From the NCBI GenBank assembly GCA_913052545.1, contig CAJXEF010000008.1, forward strand, positions 1 to 26,386: 26,386 bases of DNA. Direction: 5' to 3'. This document shows positions 14,227-23,449 of the stretch, in pieces (positions within the stretch are counted from its first letter, which is position 1; each line of letters opens with the position of its first letter). The position numbers and the translations under genes are program-made. This DNA comes from an uncultured Chloroflexota bacterium. GTDB lineage: Bacteria > Chloroflexota > Dehalococcoidia > UBA3495. The notes beneath the pieces were generated by a model. That model saw nothing but the letters and a program-made list of their open reading frames with translations. It was not told where the DNA came from and made no database searches.

Positions 14227-15402
14227 ATGAATGGAACTCCTAAAGTATTAGAAGGCGTTCGGATATTAGAATTAGCCCGGTGGCAAGCAGCTCCTAGAGG
14301 TGGCCTGGTTTTGAGAGATATGGGTGCCGAGGTCATAAAAGTTGAATGGCGCAAAGGAGCTGATTTGCGAAATTCGGGTCCATTTGTTGGAGATATGAGC
14401 GTTCAATTTGCAGCTTATAACCGTGGGAAAAAAAGTATTAGTCTCAATACACGGCATGATAAAGGGAAACAAATATTTTTGGACATGGTGAGATTAGCCG
14501 ACGTGGTTCTAGAGAATTTTCGGCCTGGGACCATGGAGCAAATGGGATTTGGGTACGACGCTCTGGCTGAGGTGAATCCTGGGATTATATTGGCGTCTGT
14601 ATCAGGGTTTGGCCAATATGGGCCGTATAGAGACAGGCAATGTTTTGATCCTATCATCCAAGCAATGAGTGGGATAGGACACCAAACCGGAAGGGGATTC
14701 GATAGGCCAATCATGGCTGAAGGGCCCATTATGGATCGGACAGCTGCGCTTCATGCCACAATTGGTATATTAGGGGCACTTCGGCATCGAGATAGAACGG
14801 GTGAAGGTCAATGGCTGGAGGTGGCTATGATGGATGGAGGAATTACATTGGGAGAAGTGGCATTAGCCATGTGCCATGAAACTGGAACGAATGATTTTAT
14901 GAGAAGCGGAAGTTTCATAGAATGTAACGACGGTTGGATTACAACTGGCGCAGCTCGCGCGGGCATGTGGGAACGGATGTTGAAGGTAATGGGATATGAC
15001 GAATTGGCTGAGGATCCAGAATTTGCTGCACCCATGTTTGCCACTGATAAGGCAGAAATAAGAATGGAATTGCTTAATCTTTGGGCTGAACAACGGACTG
15101 TAAAAGAAGCGGAGGAGGCCTTAGTGGAGGCTGATATACCTGTGGGACGTGCTATGAGTATCCCGGAGGTTTTGGATGATCAACAATTATGGGAAAGAGA
15201 GGTCATGATGGAGATGGATATTGATGAGCCGGGTGGGAAACAGATGTTGGTACCGGGTCCTACCATCATAAAATTTTCTAAAACTCCAACGACTGCGGGT
15301 CCGATACCCAAATATGGAGAGCACAATGATGAAATGTATGGTGGTCTTCTCGGTTTAGACGAACAAACATTGAGCCAATTAAGGTCCGAGGAGGTAATCT
15401 GA
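14227..15402 (+). CDS. CaiB/BaiF (class III) CoA-transferase
   Basis: The 391-residue protein matches the formyl-CoA transferase/CaiB family, which moves CoA between carboxylic acids through an aspartyl-CoA intermediate. Features are the opening KVLEGVRILELARW, LRDMGAEVIKVEW, YNRGKKSISLNTRHDKGK, VVLENFRPGTMEQMGFGY, ILASVSGFGQYGPY, and Asp170 in GPIMDRTAALHATIG as the likely nucleophile. QWLEVAMMDGG and the C-terminal GGLLGLDEQTLSQL complete the pattern. I chose ATG 14227 because GGAGAG lies eight bases upstream and it gives the usual N-terminus; the frame continues to TTG 14188, adding 13 residues. The acid substrates are unknown. With the nearby SDR and Rieske genes it suggests breakdown of organic acids. 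A strong AGGAGG lies just inside its 3' end (15389-15394) with no normal gene after it. Confidence 0.93.
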   Translation: MNGTPKVLEGVRILELARWQAAPRGGLVLRDMGAEVIKVEWRKGADLRNSGPFVGDMSVQFAAYNRGKKSISLNTRHDKGKQIFLDMVRLADVVLENFRPGTMEQMGFGYDALAEVNPGIILASVSGFGQYGPYRDRQCFDPIIQAMSGIGHQTGRGFDRPIMAEGPIMDRTAALHATIGILGALRHRDRTGEGQWLEVAMMDGGITLGEVALAMCHETGTNDFMRSGSFIECNDGWITTGAARAGMWERMLKVMGYDELAEDPEFAAPMFATDKAEIRMELLNLWAEQRTVKEAEEALVEADIPVGRAMSIPEVLDDQQLWEREVMMEMDIDEPGGKQMLVPGPTIIKFSKTPTTAGPIPKYGEHNDEMYGGLLGLDEQTLSQLRSEEVI

Positions 15403-15655
15403 TAGCCCGTCCTACAATGCCAAATCTCATTAGTATTGAGATTATAACGACTACCTTTATATTATTTATTTCGTAAAGGGTTGGCCATTGCTGGAATCCG
15501 CAAGAAGATTTAAACCCTGATTCTTTTGTTGATGCGGGCTATTTATTATCTATTATTAGATGTGCGCAACAACTAGCGCGATCATGCGAGAATTAATTGG
15601 TTAGTGTACAAATGATTTATACCGAAATAGATTTGTTGTTGGAATATTTAAGGCA
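15403..15655. other. 253-base gap with one short inverted repeat
   Basis: The gap between the CoA-transferase and the RND pump holds one perfect inverted repeat, AATCTCA at 15423-15429 and TGAGATT at 15437-15443, with a seven-base loop and no T-run. It is a weak hairpin or operator candidate. A 24-codon frame from ATA 15402 lies here too (see findings). I see no convincing promoter or RNA gene. Confidence 0.5.
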
Positions 15656-18600
15656 TTGAATTTTATTACTAATCTCGCTTTAGCTAAGCGATCAGTGACA
15701 ATACTGATAGTGATCCTGGTATTGGGGTCTGGGGTATTCACCTATAAAAACCTTGAAAGAGAGCTCTTTCCGGAGATTGAGTTCCCCAACATTTTTATCG
15801 CTACATTGTATCCCTCGGCTAATCCCGAAACTGTGATGCGGGATGTCACTGAACCCATAGAAGAAGCTATTGAAAACTTGGAGGGTCTCAGAGATATACA
15901 ATCCACGTCTTCTAATAATCTTTCTTTTGTGCAAGTAACCTTTGAATTCGGCGAAGATATGAAGGATGCTGAAAGGGCTATACAAAGTAGTATAGGCAGT
16001 CTATTGCTACCAACTGGTGTAAAAAAACCCCAGGTGACGAGACTCAACAACAATACTTTTCCTGTTTTACAATTAAGTGTAAAAGGCGATCGTGACATAC
16101 CATCACTACAACGAATAGTATCAGAACTTATCACGCCTAAAATTAAAAACATCCAAGGTGTTTTTAGCGTTGATGTACTCGGAGAGGTTGATGAACAAGT
16201 AAACGTTACAGTTGATATTCAAAAACTGAAAGAATCTGGACTTTCGTTACAGTCATTGATCTCCGCTATTAGAGCGAACAATAATAGTTTTTCCGTCGGA
16301 GAGATAGATCAGATGGGTAAAACCTTTCCGATTAGGAGTACTCATGAGTTAGGCGCTCTAGAAGATGTTAATAATCTCCCGATTGGTTTTGAACCTCTAT
16401 CTACCGCCATTACTTCTCCACAGAATGTAAAAGGGCGTCGTGTTATCCGATTAAGGGATGTGGCTGTAGTTGAATTGAGTACAGCTGATGCCGGGAGTAT
16501 CTCTCGGACCAATGGCGGACCTAGTTTAACTATATCTGTTATCAAGGAACCCGACGCCAATACGGTTACGGTTACTAACCGGATTTTGCAAGTTTTGGAT
16601 GACAACAGTGATTTCCCAACTGATGTCGAAGTCTTTGTATTGCAAAACGATGGACCGGAAGTTGAACGGCAACTATCTAACCTACTTAGAGAGGGTTTGC
16701 TAGGGTTTTTATTTGCTATGGCCGCAGTTTTTGTTTTCCTTATTAATACGAAACCTACGTTGATTAGGGGTATGAAGATTACACTGAGGCCTACAGCGAT
16801 CATAGGAATTTCTATTCCCCTTAGCGTATTGACCGGTGTACTGATCATGGGATTGTCAGGTTTGTCATTAAATTTTATGAGTTTGGCTGGGTTGGCTATA
16901 GCGGTAGGTCGAGTAGTAGACGATAGCATAGTAGTTTTGGAAAATACGTACCGGCATTTACAATTAGGTGAAAGTAGGATCGATGCTGCTATTAATGGGA
17001 CTCGGGAAGTAGGTGCAGCTATAGTATCTTCGACTTTGACTACTGTTGTAGTGTTTGTTCCTCTAGCTTTTATACAGGGTTTGGTGGGAGAGTTTTTTAC
17101 TCCGTTTGCTTTGTCTGTAAGCTATGCTTTATTAGCATCAACCCTGGTTGCCTTAACAGTAGTACCTGTTTTAGCAGTGATTCTGCTCCGAGAAGGAGAT
17201 TTTCCTGATGACAGCAGTATCAGCCAGGAAACATTAATTCAACGACTATATACACCGATTTTAAGGTGGTCTCTTCAACATGGTGTGGTCACTTTATCTG
17301 GTGCGGTTTGTATTGTCATGGCAAGTTTACTGTTATTGTTTCTTATCCCCATTACCTTCTTCCCTGGAGGCACACCAAAATTTATAACTATGAACTTGGA
17401 GATGCCATTAGGTTCTGGAGTTAAAGATACGTTTGGCCAGGTATTAAGAGTTGAAGATGTTCTTCAAACATTTGAAGAATCGGGTTTTATAGAGGTTTAT
17501 CAAGTTACATTAGGGAGTGCTGCTGATGATTTCGGCCCGGGAGCAGCAGCAGGGGATTTTACCAGAGCGGGATTCTTTCTCAAACTCTCCGAGGATGTCC
17601 CAGATAATATTGCTAATCAGATCAGATATGACATGGATTTACTCGAACTGGAAAAAATTGGAGCTGATTTATTCTTGAACGAAATATCTGGGGGACCACC
17701 TTCTGATGCATTAGAAATCACAGTAACAGGTGGAAAGTTTTCTTACATCAGTAATGTGTCTGATGAACTTGAAAGGAAATTATCGGGTTTGCCGGGATTG
17801 ATTAATGTTGGAAGTGATGTTAGTCAAGCAAGAGATGAAATTGCCATCAGAGTAAATCCTACACTTGCGGCTGAATTTGGGTTATCTACAGAATCCGTTG
17901 GTCAACAAATTCAACAGTTGTTGGTCGGGCAGACTGTGACCACGATCGATTTAGATGGCGAAAGCCTAGACGTAGTGGTTAAAGGATACCTTGATTATTC
18001 TGATGATATTGATCAATTGAAAAACATGAACATCCAAGGATCAGTGGAGATAATTAAGTTAGGCTTAATAAGTGATATTGCGATAGAACAAGGTCCCGTT
18101 AGCATTAGTAGATATGATTTAGAGAGGTCTGCAAATATTACAGGAGATATAGTTGGTCAGGATACTAGGGCGGTTGGGCAGGAAGTGGAGGAAATAATAT
18201 CCGCACTCGATTTACCTCCCAGCGTAAGTATAAAAACGGGTGGGATATTTGAACAGATAAATGAGGGATTTCAAGATGTATTCATAGCTATGGTTGTCGG
18301 TGTTGTTCTAGTCTATCTGGTCATGGTAGCGACTTTAGGCTCGATTCGAGACCCATTTATCATAGTATTAAGTCTTCCTCTGGCTATAGTTGGGGCTTTG
18401 GTTGCTTTAACCATGTCCGATCGTACTCTTAGCTTGTCTGCTTTAATGGGGTTTCTCTTGTTAATTGGTGTGGTTGTCACGAATGCTATTGTATTGATCA
18501 CATTTGTTAAACAATTAAGGGATAGAGGAATGGACATCTATTCCGCATTAATGGAGGGCGGGAGAACTAGGGTTAGGCCAATTTTGATGACTGCTTTCAC

Positions 18601-18823
18601 AACAACATTCGCTTTATTGCCATTGGCACTTTCTTCTAATGACGATGGTGGGATTATTGGTGCTGAATTGGCGACCGTGGTCATTGGAGGTTTGGTGAGC
18701 TCCACGTTCTTAACGTTAGTTTCGGTGCCGGTACTTTACCAAGTTTTGCATCATTCATTCCCTAATTTACTCATAAGGATCCTGAGGATGGTTACTAAAA
18801 ATGATGTCATTACGTCCGAATGA
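15656..18823 (+). CDS. Efflux RND transporter permease (HAE1/SwrC-like)
   Basis: This 1,055-residue inner-membrane proton antiporter has the duplicated AcrB plan: TM1 (about 12-30), a large extracytoplasmic pore domain with FPEIEFPNIFIATLYPSANPE, TM2-6 between about residues 340 and 530, TM7, a second pore domain, and TM8-12. TM4 carries the proton-relay pair Asp422-Asp423 in AVGRVVDDSIVVLEN, the form seen in SwrC/YerP of Bacillus. GGRTRVRPILMTAFTT in the second half is the other family signature. The start is TTG with a weak AAGG upstream. No membrane-fusion partner or TolC gene is next to it, which fits a pump that works alone in a single-membrane cell, or partners encoded elsewhere. The substrate is unknown; lipophilic compounds are usual. 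The following ABC genes may be cotranscribed across an 86-base gap. Confidence 0.95.
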   Translation: MNFITNLALAKRSVTILIVILVLGSGVFTYKNLERELFPEIEFPNIFIATLYPSANPETVMRDVTEPIEEAIENLEGLRDIQSTSSNNLSFVQVTFEFGEDMKDAERAIQSSIGSLLLPTGVKKPQVTRLNNNTFPVLQLSVKGDRDIPSLQRIVSELITPKIKNIQGVFSVDVLGEVDEQVNVTVDIQKLKESGLSLQSLISAIRANNNSFSVGEIDQMGKTFPIRSTHELGALEDVNNLPIGFEPLSTAITSPQNVKGRRVIRLRDVAVVELSTADAGSISRTNGGPSLTISVIKEPDANTVTVTNRILQVLDDNSDFPTDVEVFVLQNDGPEVERQLSNLLREGLLGFLFAMAAVFVFLINTKPTLIRGMKITLRPTAIIGISIPLSVLTGVLIMGLSGLSLNFMSLAGLAIAVGRVVDDSIVVLENTYRHLQLGESRIDAAINGTREVGAAIVSSTLTTVVVFVPLAFIQGLVGEFFTPFALSVSYALLASTLVALTVVPVLAVILLREGDFPDDSSISQETLIQRLYTPILRWSLQHGVVTLSGAVCIVMASLLLLFLIPITFFPGGTPKFITMNLEMPLGSGVKDTFGQVLRVEDVLQTFEESGFIEVYQVTLGSAADDFGPGAAAGDFTRAGFFLKLSEDVPDNIANQIRYDMDLLELEKIGADLFLNEISGGPPSDALEITVTGGKFSYISNVSDELERKLSGLPGLINVGSDVSQARDEIAIRVNPTLAAEFGLSTESVGQQIQQLLVGQTVTTIDLDGESLDVVVKGYLDYSDDIDQLKNMNIQGSVEIIKLGLISDIAIEQGPVSISRYDLERSANITGDIVGQDTRAVGQEVEEIISALDLPPSVSIKTGGIFEQINEGFQDVFIAMVVGVVLVYLVMVATLGSIRDPFIIVLSLPLAIVGALVALTMSDRTLSLSALMGFLLLIGVVVTNAIVLITFVKQLRDRGMDIYSALMEGGRTRVRPILMTAFTTTFALLPLALSSNDDGGIIGAELATVVIGGLVSSTFLTLVSVPVLYQVLHHSFPNLLIRILRMVTKNDVITSE

Positions 18824-18909
18824 ATGCGATTCTTAGATGCATTACTTGGATAGAAAGGATTGATGTGATATTCCATCATAATTTTCAAGTAGGGATTTAA
18901 TTAATAAAT

Positions 18910-19614
18910 ATGGATGACCCTGTATTGATACTTAAGGGATTAACCAAACAATTTTACGAGAGCCCAGAATCTCGGGAGGTTTTTTCGAATATCAATATAG
19001 AAATATTTGCTGGGCAGTTTTCGATATTGATGGGGCCGAGTGGGTCCGGAAAATCTACTCTTCTTAATTTAATCAGTGGAATTGAGTCTCCGACATCAGG
19101 GGAAATCTTGATAGACGGTATGGATCTCTCTACTTTGTCTGAGAAAAAACGGACGCTATTTCGGAGATACCATATTGGAATGGTCTTTCAGTCATTTAAT
19201 TTGATTCCTAGTCTCACGGTTGGCGAAAACTTAATGGTTCCTTTAAATCTTAAAGGGATGTCCCGAAAGCAATCTAATGCCAGGGTTATTGAAACGTTGG
19301 ATGGAGTTGGATTAGGAAATAGATCTACGAGTTTTCCAGAACAATTATCAGGTGGAGAGCAACAAAGAGTCGCTATAGCCAGAGCTCTTGTGCACGACCC
19401 AATGTTAGTTTTAGCCGATGAGCCTACGGGAAACCTTGACTCAGGTAATGCTCATCAGGTTATGAGAGTTTTCAAAAAGTTAGTAAGCGATGAAGGTAAA
19501 ACATTGCTTGTGGTTACTCATCGTACTGATATGGAACCGTTGGCAGATCGAGTTTTTTATCTTCAAGATGGGAATGTCAAAGAACAATCCGCGGATTATA
19601 GCCTAGATTTTTAG
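18910..19614 (+). CDS. ABC transporter ATP-binding protein (LolD/MacB type)
   Basis: This 234-residue ATPase has all the expected motifs: Walker A GPSGSGKST at 42-50, Q-loop Gln94 in MVFQSFNLIP, signature LSGGEQQRVAIARAL from 146, Walker B LVLADEP with Asp170 and Glu171, the D-loop TGNLDSGN, and H-loop His204 in VVTH. The MVFQSFNLIPSLTVGENLMVPL stretch is typical of the MacB/LolD/FtsE branch that pairs with FtsX-type permeases. It drives such mechanotransmission transporters by ATP binding and hydrolysis at the membrane's inner face. The permease gene begins 18 bases after its stop, and a lipocalin-like protein follows, matching the AttFGH/DevCA arrangement. The start is an ATG with a weak upstream purine stretch (AGGGA). 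Confidence 0.96.
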   Translation: MDDPVLILKGLTKQFYESPESREVFSNINIEIFAGQFSILMGPSGSGKSTLLNLISGIESPTSGEILIDGMDLSTLSEKKRTLFRRYHIGMVFQSFNLIPSLTVGENLMVPLNLKGMSRKQSNARVIETLDGVGLGNRSTSFPEQLSGGEQQRVAIARALVHDPMLVLADEPTGNLDSGNAHQVMRVFKKLVSDEGKTLLVVTHRTDMEPLADRVFYLQDGNVKEQSADYSLDF

Positions 19615-19632
19615 TGGACGCAGACTGATCAA

Positions 19633-22206
19633 TTGAGACGCACCCTATTTCTTGTAAGCTTTAGATACCTTTTAAAGCATCCTCTGCATGCTGGTTTATC
19701 TATTTTGGGGATATGCCTCGGTGTAGCTGTGGTTGTTGCAATAGATTTGTCTAATTATAGTGCCAAAGCCGCTTTTTCTCTATCCACTGATGCTATCGCA
19801 GGTAAGGCAACCCATTTTATAGCTGGTAATACTAGTGGAATATCTGAAGGAATATATAAACAATTAAGGACTGACCTTGGGATCCAGTCAATAGCTCCGA
19901 TTATTCAATCAGTGGCTATAGAGTCAGTCCCACAATTGGGGACCGATAATGTTTTTGAGCCTCGAAGATGGACACTATTGGGAGTAGATCCTTTAGCTGA
20001 GCGACCATTCCGTTCTTATTTAGATGTGAAAGATTTGAATGTAATAGGTCGTTTAATGTCTGTACCAAATTCGGTACTTATCTCCAAAGAATCGGCTTAC
20101 GGGTCTAACTTTAATTTGGATGATCAATTAACCCTATATATCGGAGGAGAAAGCCAAACGGTACGAGTGGTAGGTTGGATAACGCCTGACAATTCAGTCA
20201 GCAATGTAGTAACTGCCGATTTAATTATTTCAGATATTTCTACGGCTCAAGAATTATTGGGTCTTGAAGGGTTTATAAATCGAATCGATCTGGTCATACC
20301 AAAAGGAGCTTTAGGGGAGGATATCGTTAATCATATCAGTGAATCTATCCCTGATGACGTGGTGCTTCAGTCAAGCTCTTCGAGATCTGAATCAGTTACC
20401 CAACTAACTAGTGCTTTTGAACTTAATCTCACCGCGTTGAGCCTTCTGGCCCTGTTGGTCGGCAGTTTTCTAATTTATAACACGATAACGTTTTCAGTTG
20501 TAAGGCGTAGGAACATAATTGGGATTTTGAGGGCTATCGGTGTAACACGAGCAGAGATATTTATGGGGATTATCTTTGAAGCTTTGATTTTAGGTTTATT
20601 GAGTACTGCAATAGGGATTGGGTTAGGAATAATTCTGGCTCATCAGATAATTGGTATAGTAACCCAAAATATCAACGACCATTTCTTTCATGTAGTGTCT
20701 GAAGATCTTATTATCTCTTATTTTGGCCTTTTCAAAGCAGCCATAATAGGTATTCTGGTCACTGTGGCCGCTTCTATTATCCCTGCCTTCGAAGCTACGG
20801 TTGTAACTCCGGGGAATGCTATCAGGAAATTATCACTTGAAATTGGGTTTTCACGACTTTTGCCTAAAATAACGTTATTGGGATTGTTCGTATTCATGGT
20901 TGGTGGTGGAATATTGATTGTGCCAAGCCAGGAATTGATTTTAGGGTTTATAGGTCTGTTTGGATTGGTCATAGGATTATCATTAATGGCGCTGATAAGT
21001 ACCAAAGCGGTATTTAATTTGGCTGGGAGAATGTTCGGAATAAGATTTTCAATCACCTGTTTTTTTGCCATCAAATCACTCTCTGGTTCTCTTAGCCGAA
21101 TTTCGGTAGCGATAGCTGCTCTGGCGATGGCAGTCTCTTTAACCGTAGGTATCGGGCTAATGGTGCAAAGTTTTCGTTTAACGGTTGACCATTGGCTGGA
21201 AACATCTTTGGGTAAGGGTATTTATGTGTCTCCGGGCCCCTTGTCGTTAACCAGATTTGATTCCACTATATTGCCCCAGGCGTTGTTTCGATTACAAGAT
21301 ATAAACGGTGTTACTAAGATGACGACTGTCCGACACGTTATGGTTGATTCCTCTCTCGGATCTTCTCACTTAGTGGTACTCGATACTGATTTCGAGTCGT
21401 TTCATCGACCCGCCAAATTCAAAAATGGCGATCCGTATGTTTTATGGGAAGAGTTCAATAATAGTAATATAGTCTTAATATCCGAACCATTTGCCTACCA
21501 TCAGAATCTACAAATTGGAGATTCTTTTAAGATGTTAACTGACTTTGGTTATAGAAAATTTCGGGTAGGAGGGGTTCAATACGACTACAGTTCAAGTTCG
21601 GGGATCATTACGATCAGTAAGGGCATTTATAGACAATATTGGCAAGATGACGACATATCGTCAGTTAGACTTCATATTGATCCTGGCTACGCCATCGATT
21701 CATTAATTGAAGAAATATATCAGTCGACTGAGAATATTCAGGCTTTAAAAATAAGATCAAACGATGGTCTTAGATATGCTGCTCTTGAAGTTTTCGACCG
21801 GAGTTTTGCTATAACCTCTGTTATGCGCTATATAGCAGTTTTAGTTGCTTTAATAGGCGTGGTGGGTGCGTTAATGGCTCTTCAGCTGGAACGAGCCAAA
21901 GAATATGGGATTGCTCGGGTGATCGGGTTTTTCCCTTCGCAAATATGGAAAATGGTAATGGTGCAAACTGGATTAATTGGCTTATTAGCTGGTTTATTTT
22001 CCTTGCCGATAGGGATTATTCTGGCCTATGGCCTTATATATGTGGTCAATGAACGGTCTTTTGGTTGGTCAATGGAGTTATATATATCCTATAAGGTGTT
22101 GTTTGAGGCAATTCTAATATCTTTAGTTGGGTCTCTGTTGGCAGGAGTTTACCCAGCAATCAAAATGAGCCGCATGTCATTAGTTGATCAAATACGAGAG
22201 CAATAA
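19633..22206 (+). CDS. ABC transporter permease, FtsX/MacB-like, two FtsX domains
   Basis: This 857-residue membrane protein is the partner of the preceding ATPase. The order is: TM1 (about 18-38, GLSILGICLGVAVVVAID), an extracytoplasmic MacB-PCD-like domain to about 260, a first FtsX core of three helices (about 265-390, with VRRRNIIGILRAIGVTRAEI), a middle group of helices (about 405-455 and near 490-510), a second extracytoplasmic domain to about 720, and a final FtsX core (about 730-857, with LERAKEYGIARVIGFFPSQIW and ending KMSRMSLVDQIREQ). This duplicated form resembles the large permeases in AttG/YbbP-type systems, which extract or move lipids or lipoproteins, not classical MacB. The start is TTG 19633 with a weak binding site. 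The substrate is not evident; the downstream lipocalin-like protein suggests a hydrophobic one. Confidence 0.92.
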   Translation: MRRTLFLVSFRYLLKHPLHAGLSILGICLGVAVVVAIDLSNYSAKAAFSLSTDAIAGKATHFIAGNTSGISEGIYKQLRTDLGIQSIAPIIQSVAIESVPQLGTDNVFEPRRWTLLGVDPLAERPFRSYLDVKDLNVIGRLMSVPNSVLISKESAYGSNFNLDDQLTLYIGGESQTVRVVGWITPDNSVSNVVTADLIISDISTAQELLGLEGFINRIDLVIPKGALGEDIVNHISESIPDDVVLQSSSSRSESVTQLTSAFELNLTALSLLALLVGSFLIYNTITFSVVRRRNIIGILRAIGVTRAEIFMGIIFEALILGLLSTAIGIGLGIILAHQIIGIVTQNINDHFFHVVSEDLIISYFGLFKAAIIGILVTVAASIIPAFEATVVTPGNAIRKLSLEIGFSRLLPKITLLGLFVFMVGGGILIVPSQELILGFIGLFGLVIGLSLMALISTKAVFNLAGRMFGIRFSITCFFAIKSLSGSLSRISVAIAALAMAVSLTVGIGLMVQSFRLTVDHWLETSLGKGIYVSPGPLSLTRFDSTILPQALFRLQDINGVTKMTTVRHVMVDSSLGSSHLVVLDTDFESFHRPAKFKNGDPYVLWEEFNNSNIVLISEPFAYHQNLQIGDSFKMLTDFGYRKFRVGGVQYDYSSSSGIITISKGIYRQYWQDDDISSVRLHIDPGYAIDSLIEEIYQSTENIQALKIRSNDGLRYAALEVFDRSFAITSVMRYIAVLVALIGVVGALMALQLERAKEYGIARVIGFFPSQIWKMVMVQTGLIGLLAGLFSLPIGIILAYGLIYVVNERSFGWSMELYISYKVLFEAILISLVGSLLAGVYPAIKMSRMSLVDQIREQ

Positions 22207-22229
22207 ATGGGATCGGCATTAATATAATC

Positions 22230-23411
22230 ATGGCTAAACGGCTTTTAATTTTATTTATCTTCTTTATAACCGTTATTGTATTTTTTACAATTTCAAATAG
22301 CCTGAATAATACTGCTAATTTAGCTACTAGCCGACTTGGGATGGATATCCAAGCTGCGTTGAACTTTCCTCAATCCTCGGATTTTCAGCAAGTTATAGGT
22401 CATAGGGAATTTACGTTTCCAGATGATCACGGTCCACATCCAGATTACGGAGTAGAGTGGTGGTATTTCACCGGCAATTTAAGTACTGAAGATAAACGCC
22501 ATTTTGGATACCAGTTAACACTTTTTAGAGTCGGGTTAGGCCAAGGAGAGGTTAAGAGAGAATCTCATTGGAGTACGTCTCAGCTATATATGGGCAATTT
22601 GGCGTTGAGCGATGTACAAAACACAAAGTTTTATGCGTTTGAACGAGTTAATCGCGAAGCTTTAGACTTTTCTGGGGCGGTTGTTACGGATGAAGGAAAT
22701 TTTCGGATATGGATAGACGATTGGATAATCGACGGAGCAGGTTCAGATCAACCGACTGTACGAATATTAGCCAAAGAAGGACTTCTGAAAATAGATCTTA
22801 CTTTACAAGGTATTAAACCGGTGATCCTCAATGGCCAATTAGGATTGAGCCGAAAAAATCAGGAACTTGGCGGCGCTTCTTATTATTATTCCTGTACTCG
22901 AATGGCCACTGAGGGATTTATTACTTTGGGTAAAGAAAACATGCAAGTTGCAGGCCTAAGTTGGATGGACCGCGAATGGAGTACATCAGCCTTATCGGAA
23001 AAACAGATTGGTTGGGATTGGTTTGGGCTGCAATTATCTGATGGGCGAGATTTAATGCTGTACCAATTCCTTACAGAGGAGGGTAAAGTTGATTCTAATA
23101 GTAGTGGGACAATAATAGAGCAAGATGGTACATATCACTTTTTGAATTTTGATGATTTCGCCATAACTAATCTGGACCATTGGATAAGCAGGATTTCTGG
23201 AACCCAATACCCATCAACGTGGCAAATAGAGATTCCGGACCATGGTCTCGATATCACCATAAAACCCTATTTTGAAGATCAAGAGTTTAATGGAATTATT
23301 CGTTATTGGGAAGGTGCTGTTTCATTAGTAGGATCATCGGACAGTCGTTTTGTTACAGGATCTGGTTATGTAGAAATGACCCGTTCAACTTCAAAAACTA
23401 AATTGAAGTAA
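22230..23411 (+). CDS. Lipocalin-like AttH/CrtC-family protein
   Basis: The 393-residue protein has an N-terminal signal or anchor (about 4-24, LLILFIFFITVIVFFTI) and then the AttH/CrtC-type double lipocalin-like barrel. Diagnostic stretches are FPDDHGPHPDYGVEWWYFTG at about 65-84, GYQLTLFRVGL, SQLYMGNLALSD, then SYYYSCTRMATEGFI, GLSWMDREWSTS and GWDWFGLQLSDGRDLMLYQF. The same fold occurs in carotenoid 1,2-hydratases, but many members are encoded with ABC transporters of the AttEFGH type and have no proven reaction. It is exported and probably acts at the outer face of the membrane. Its place 23 bases after the permease gene points to substrate binding or processing for that transporter. A hydratase function cannot be excluded. 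Confidence 0.88.
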   Translation: MAKRLLILFIFFITVIVFFTISNSLNNTANLATSRLGMDIQAALNFPQSSDFQQVIGHREFTFPDDHGPHPDYGVEWWYFTGNLSTEDKRHFGYQLTLFRVGLGQGEVKRESHWSTSQLYMGNLALSDVQNTKFYAFERVNREALDFSGAVVTDEGNFRIWIDDWIIDGAGSDQPTVRILAKEGLLKIDLTLQGIKPVILNGQLGLSRKNQELGGASYYYSCTRMATEGFITLGKENMQVAGLSWMDREWSTSALSEKQIGWDWFGLQLSDGRDLMLYQFLTEEGKVDSNSSGTIIEQDGTYHFLNFDDFAITNLDHWISRISGTQYPSTWQIEIPDHGLDITIKPYFEDQEFNGIIRYWEGAVSLVGSSDSRFVTGSGYVEMTRSTSKTKLK

Positions 23412-23449
23412 TATAAATAAGAACATAACCTAGCAATTCTAAGCGAGGG

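Noticed and set aside
15402..15476. 24-codon frame from ATA after AGGAGG
   Set aside because: Not listed as a gene: the AGGAGG also encodes Glu-Glu-Val in the CoA-transferase, and the product is very short. It is kept only as part of the start-codon observation.
18820..18900. 26-codon ORF overlapping the RND stop as ATGA
   Set aside because: The product has no clear helix, motif or binding site, and such short overlaps arise easily by chance.
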